Source: an uncultured Clostridia bacterium (lineage in GTDB: Bacteria; Bacillota; Clostridia; UBA1381). Taken from it: DNA of 15,678 bases. Positions 15,653 to 15,678 of the stretch are shown here, one piece after another. A program made the translations under genes and the position numbers. The DNA lies in NCBI GenBank assembly GCA_934454035.1, contig CAKSFY010000045.1, positions 1 through 15,678 of the forward strand, written 5' to 3'. How positions within the stretch are numbered: position 1 is the stretch's first letter; the number at the start of each line of letters is the position of its first letter. Below the pieces are notes generated by a model. The model did not search any database. It worked only from the letters and a program-made list of their open reading frames with translations, and had not been told where the DNA came from.

Positions 15653-15678
15653 GGGAGCAAGCTATTTTGTCTGCTCCC
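15611..15678 (+). mobile_element. probable left end of an insertion sequence (IS3/IS150-like), cut by the window edge
   Basis: The reading frame of the modular protein breaks at TGTAGTCAAGTAAGTAGACA (15611-15630). It starts with TG and contains a GTAGACAC block like the terminal repeats of IS3/IS150 elements. An A/T stretch follows, then a stem-loop GGGAGCA/TGCTCCC (15653-15659, 15672-15678) that reaches the last base. No transposase is within the window and the other end is absent, so family and target duplication cannot be confirmed. Confidence 0.45.

Overview
The window looks like chromosomal DNA of an uncultured or anaerobic Gram-positive clostridial bacterium (Oscillospirales/Monoglobales-like is my inference). 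The signs are two S-layer-homology (SLH) surface proteins, a CUT1 sugar transporter of the LplA/LplB/YtcP type, a membrane-bound YesN-like AraC regulator, a clostridial AbrB-type switch protein, AG-rich ribosome binding sites and consensus sigma-A promoters.

Bases 1-256 hold no complete gene. There is possibly the last 15 codons of a plus-strand gene, then a run of consecutive stem-loops, the last of which terminates the operon to the right. Bases 257-8007 (minus strand) form one compact five-gene operon in the order solute-binding lipoprotein, permease (LplB type), permease (YtcP/LplC type), 541-aa SLH protein, 886-aa SLH protein, with gaps of 17-32 bp. It has no ATPase and no glycosidase. 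Bases 8008-8280 carry two divergent, near-ideal sigma-A promoters, each with its -35 box inside the same perfect 12-bp palindrome. One drives the transport operon; the other drives the plus-strand AraC-family sensor-regulator (8281-10524), which starts at TTG. The layout suggests a self-contained sense-and-import locus: the regulator senses a ligand outside the cell and controls a transporter whose capture layer may include wall-anchored SLH proteins.

Bases 10525-10807 lie between convergent genes and hold a strikingly structured, unexplained element (nested inverted repeats and a perfect three-way-junction fold), then a bidirectional terminator. On the minus strand follow leuA (10808-12319), an AbrB-type regulator (12436-12696) and a DUF421 membrane protein (12829-13536). 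A LOG-family nucleotide phosphoribohydrolase (13682-14266, plus strand) is divergent from the DUF421 gene and ends in a strong terminator.

The final gene (14483-15652, plus strand) encodes a secreted modular protein with a chitobiase-C-terminal-like domain. It appears to be cut at base 15611 by the left end of an insertion sequence that runs off the window.

All calls come from reading the sequence by eye; no database search was possible.
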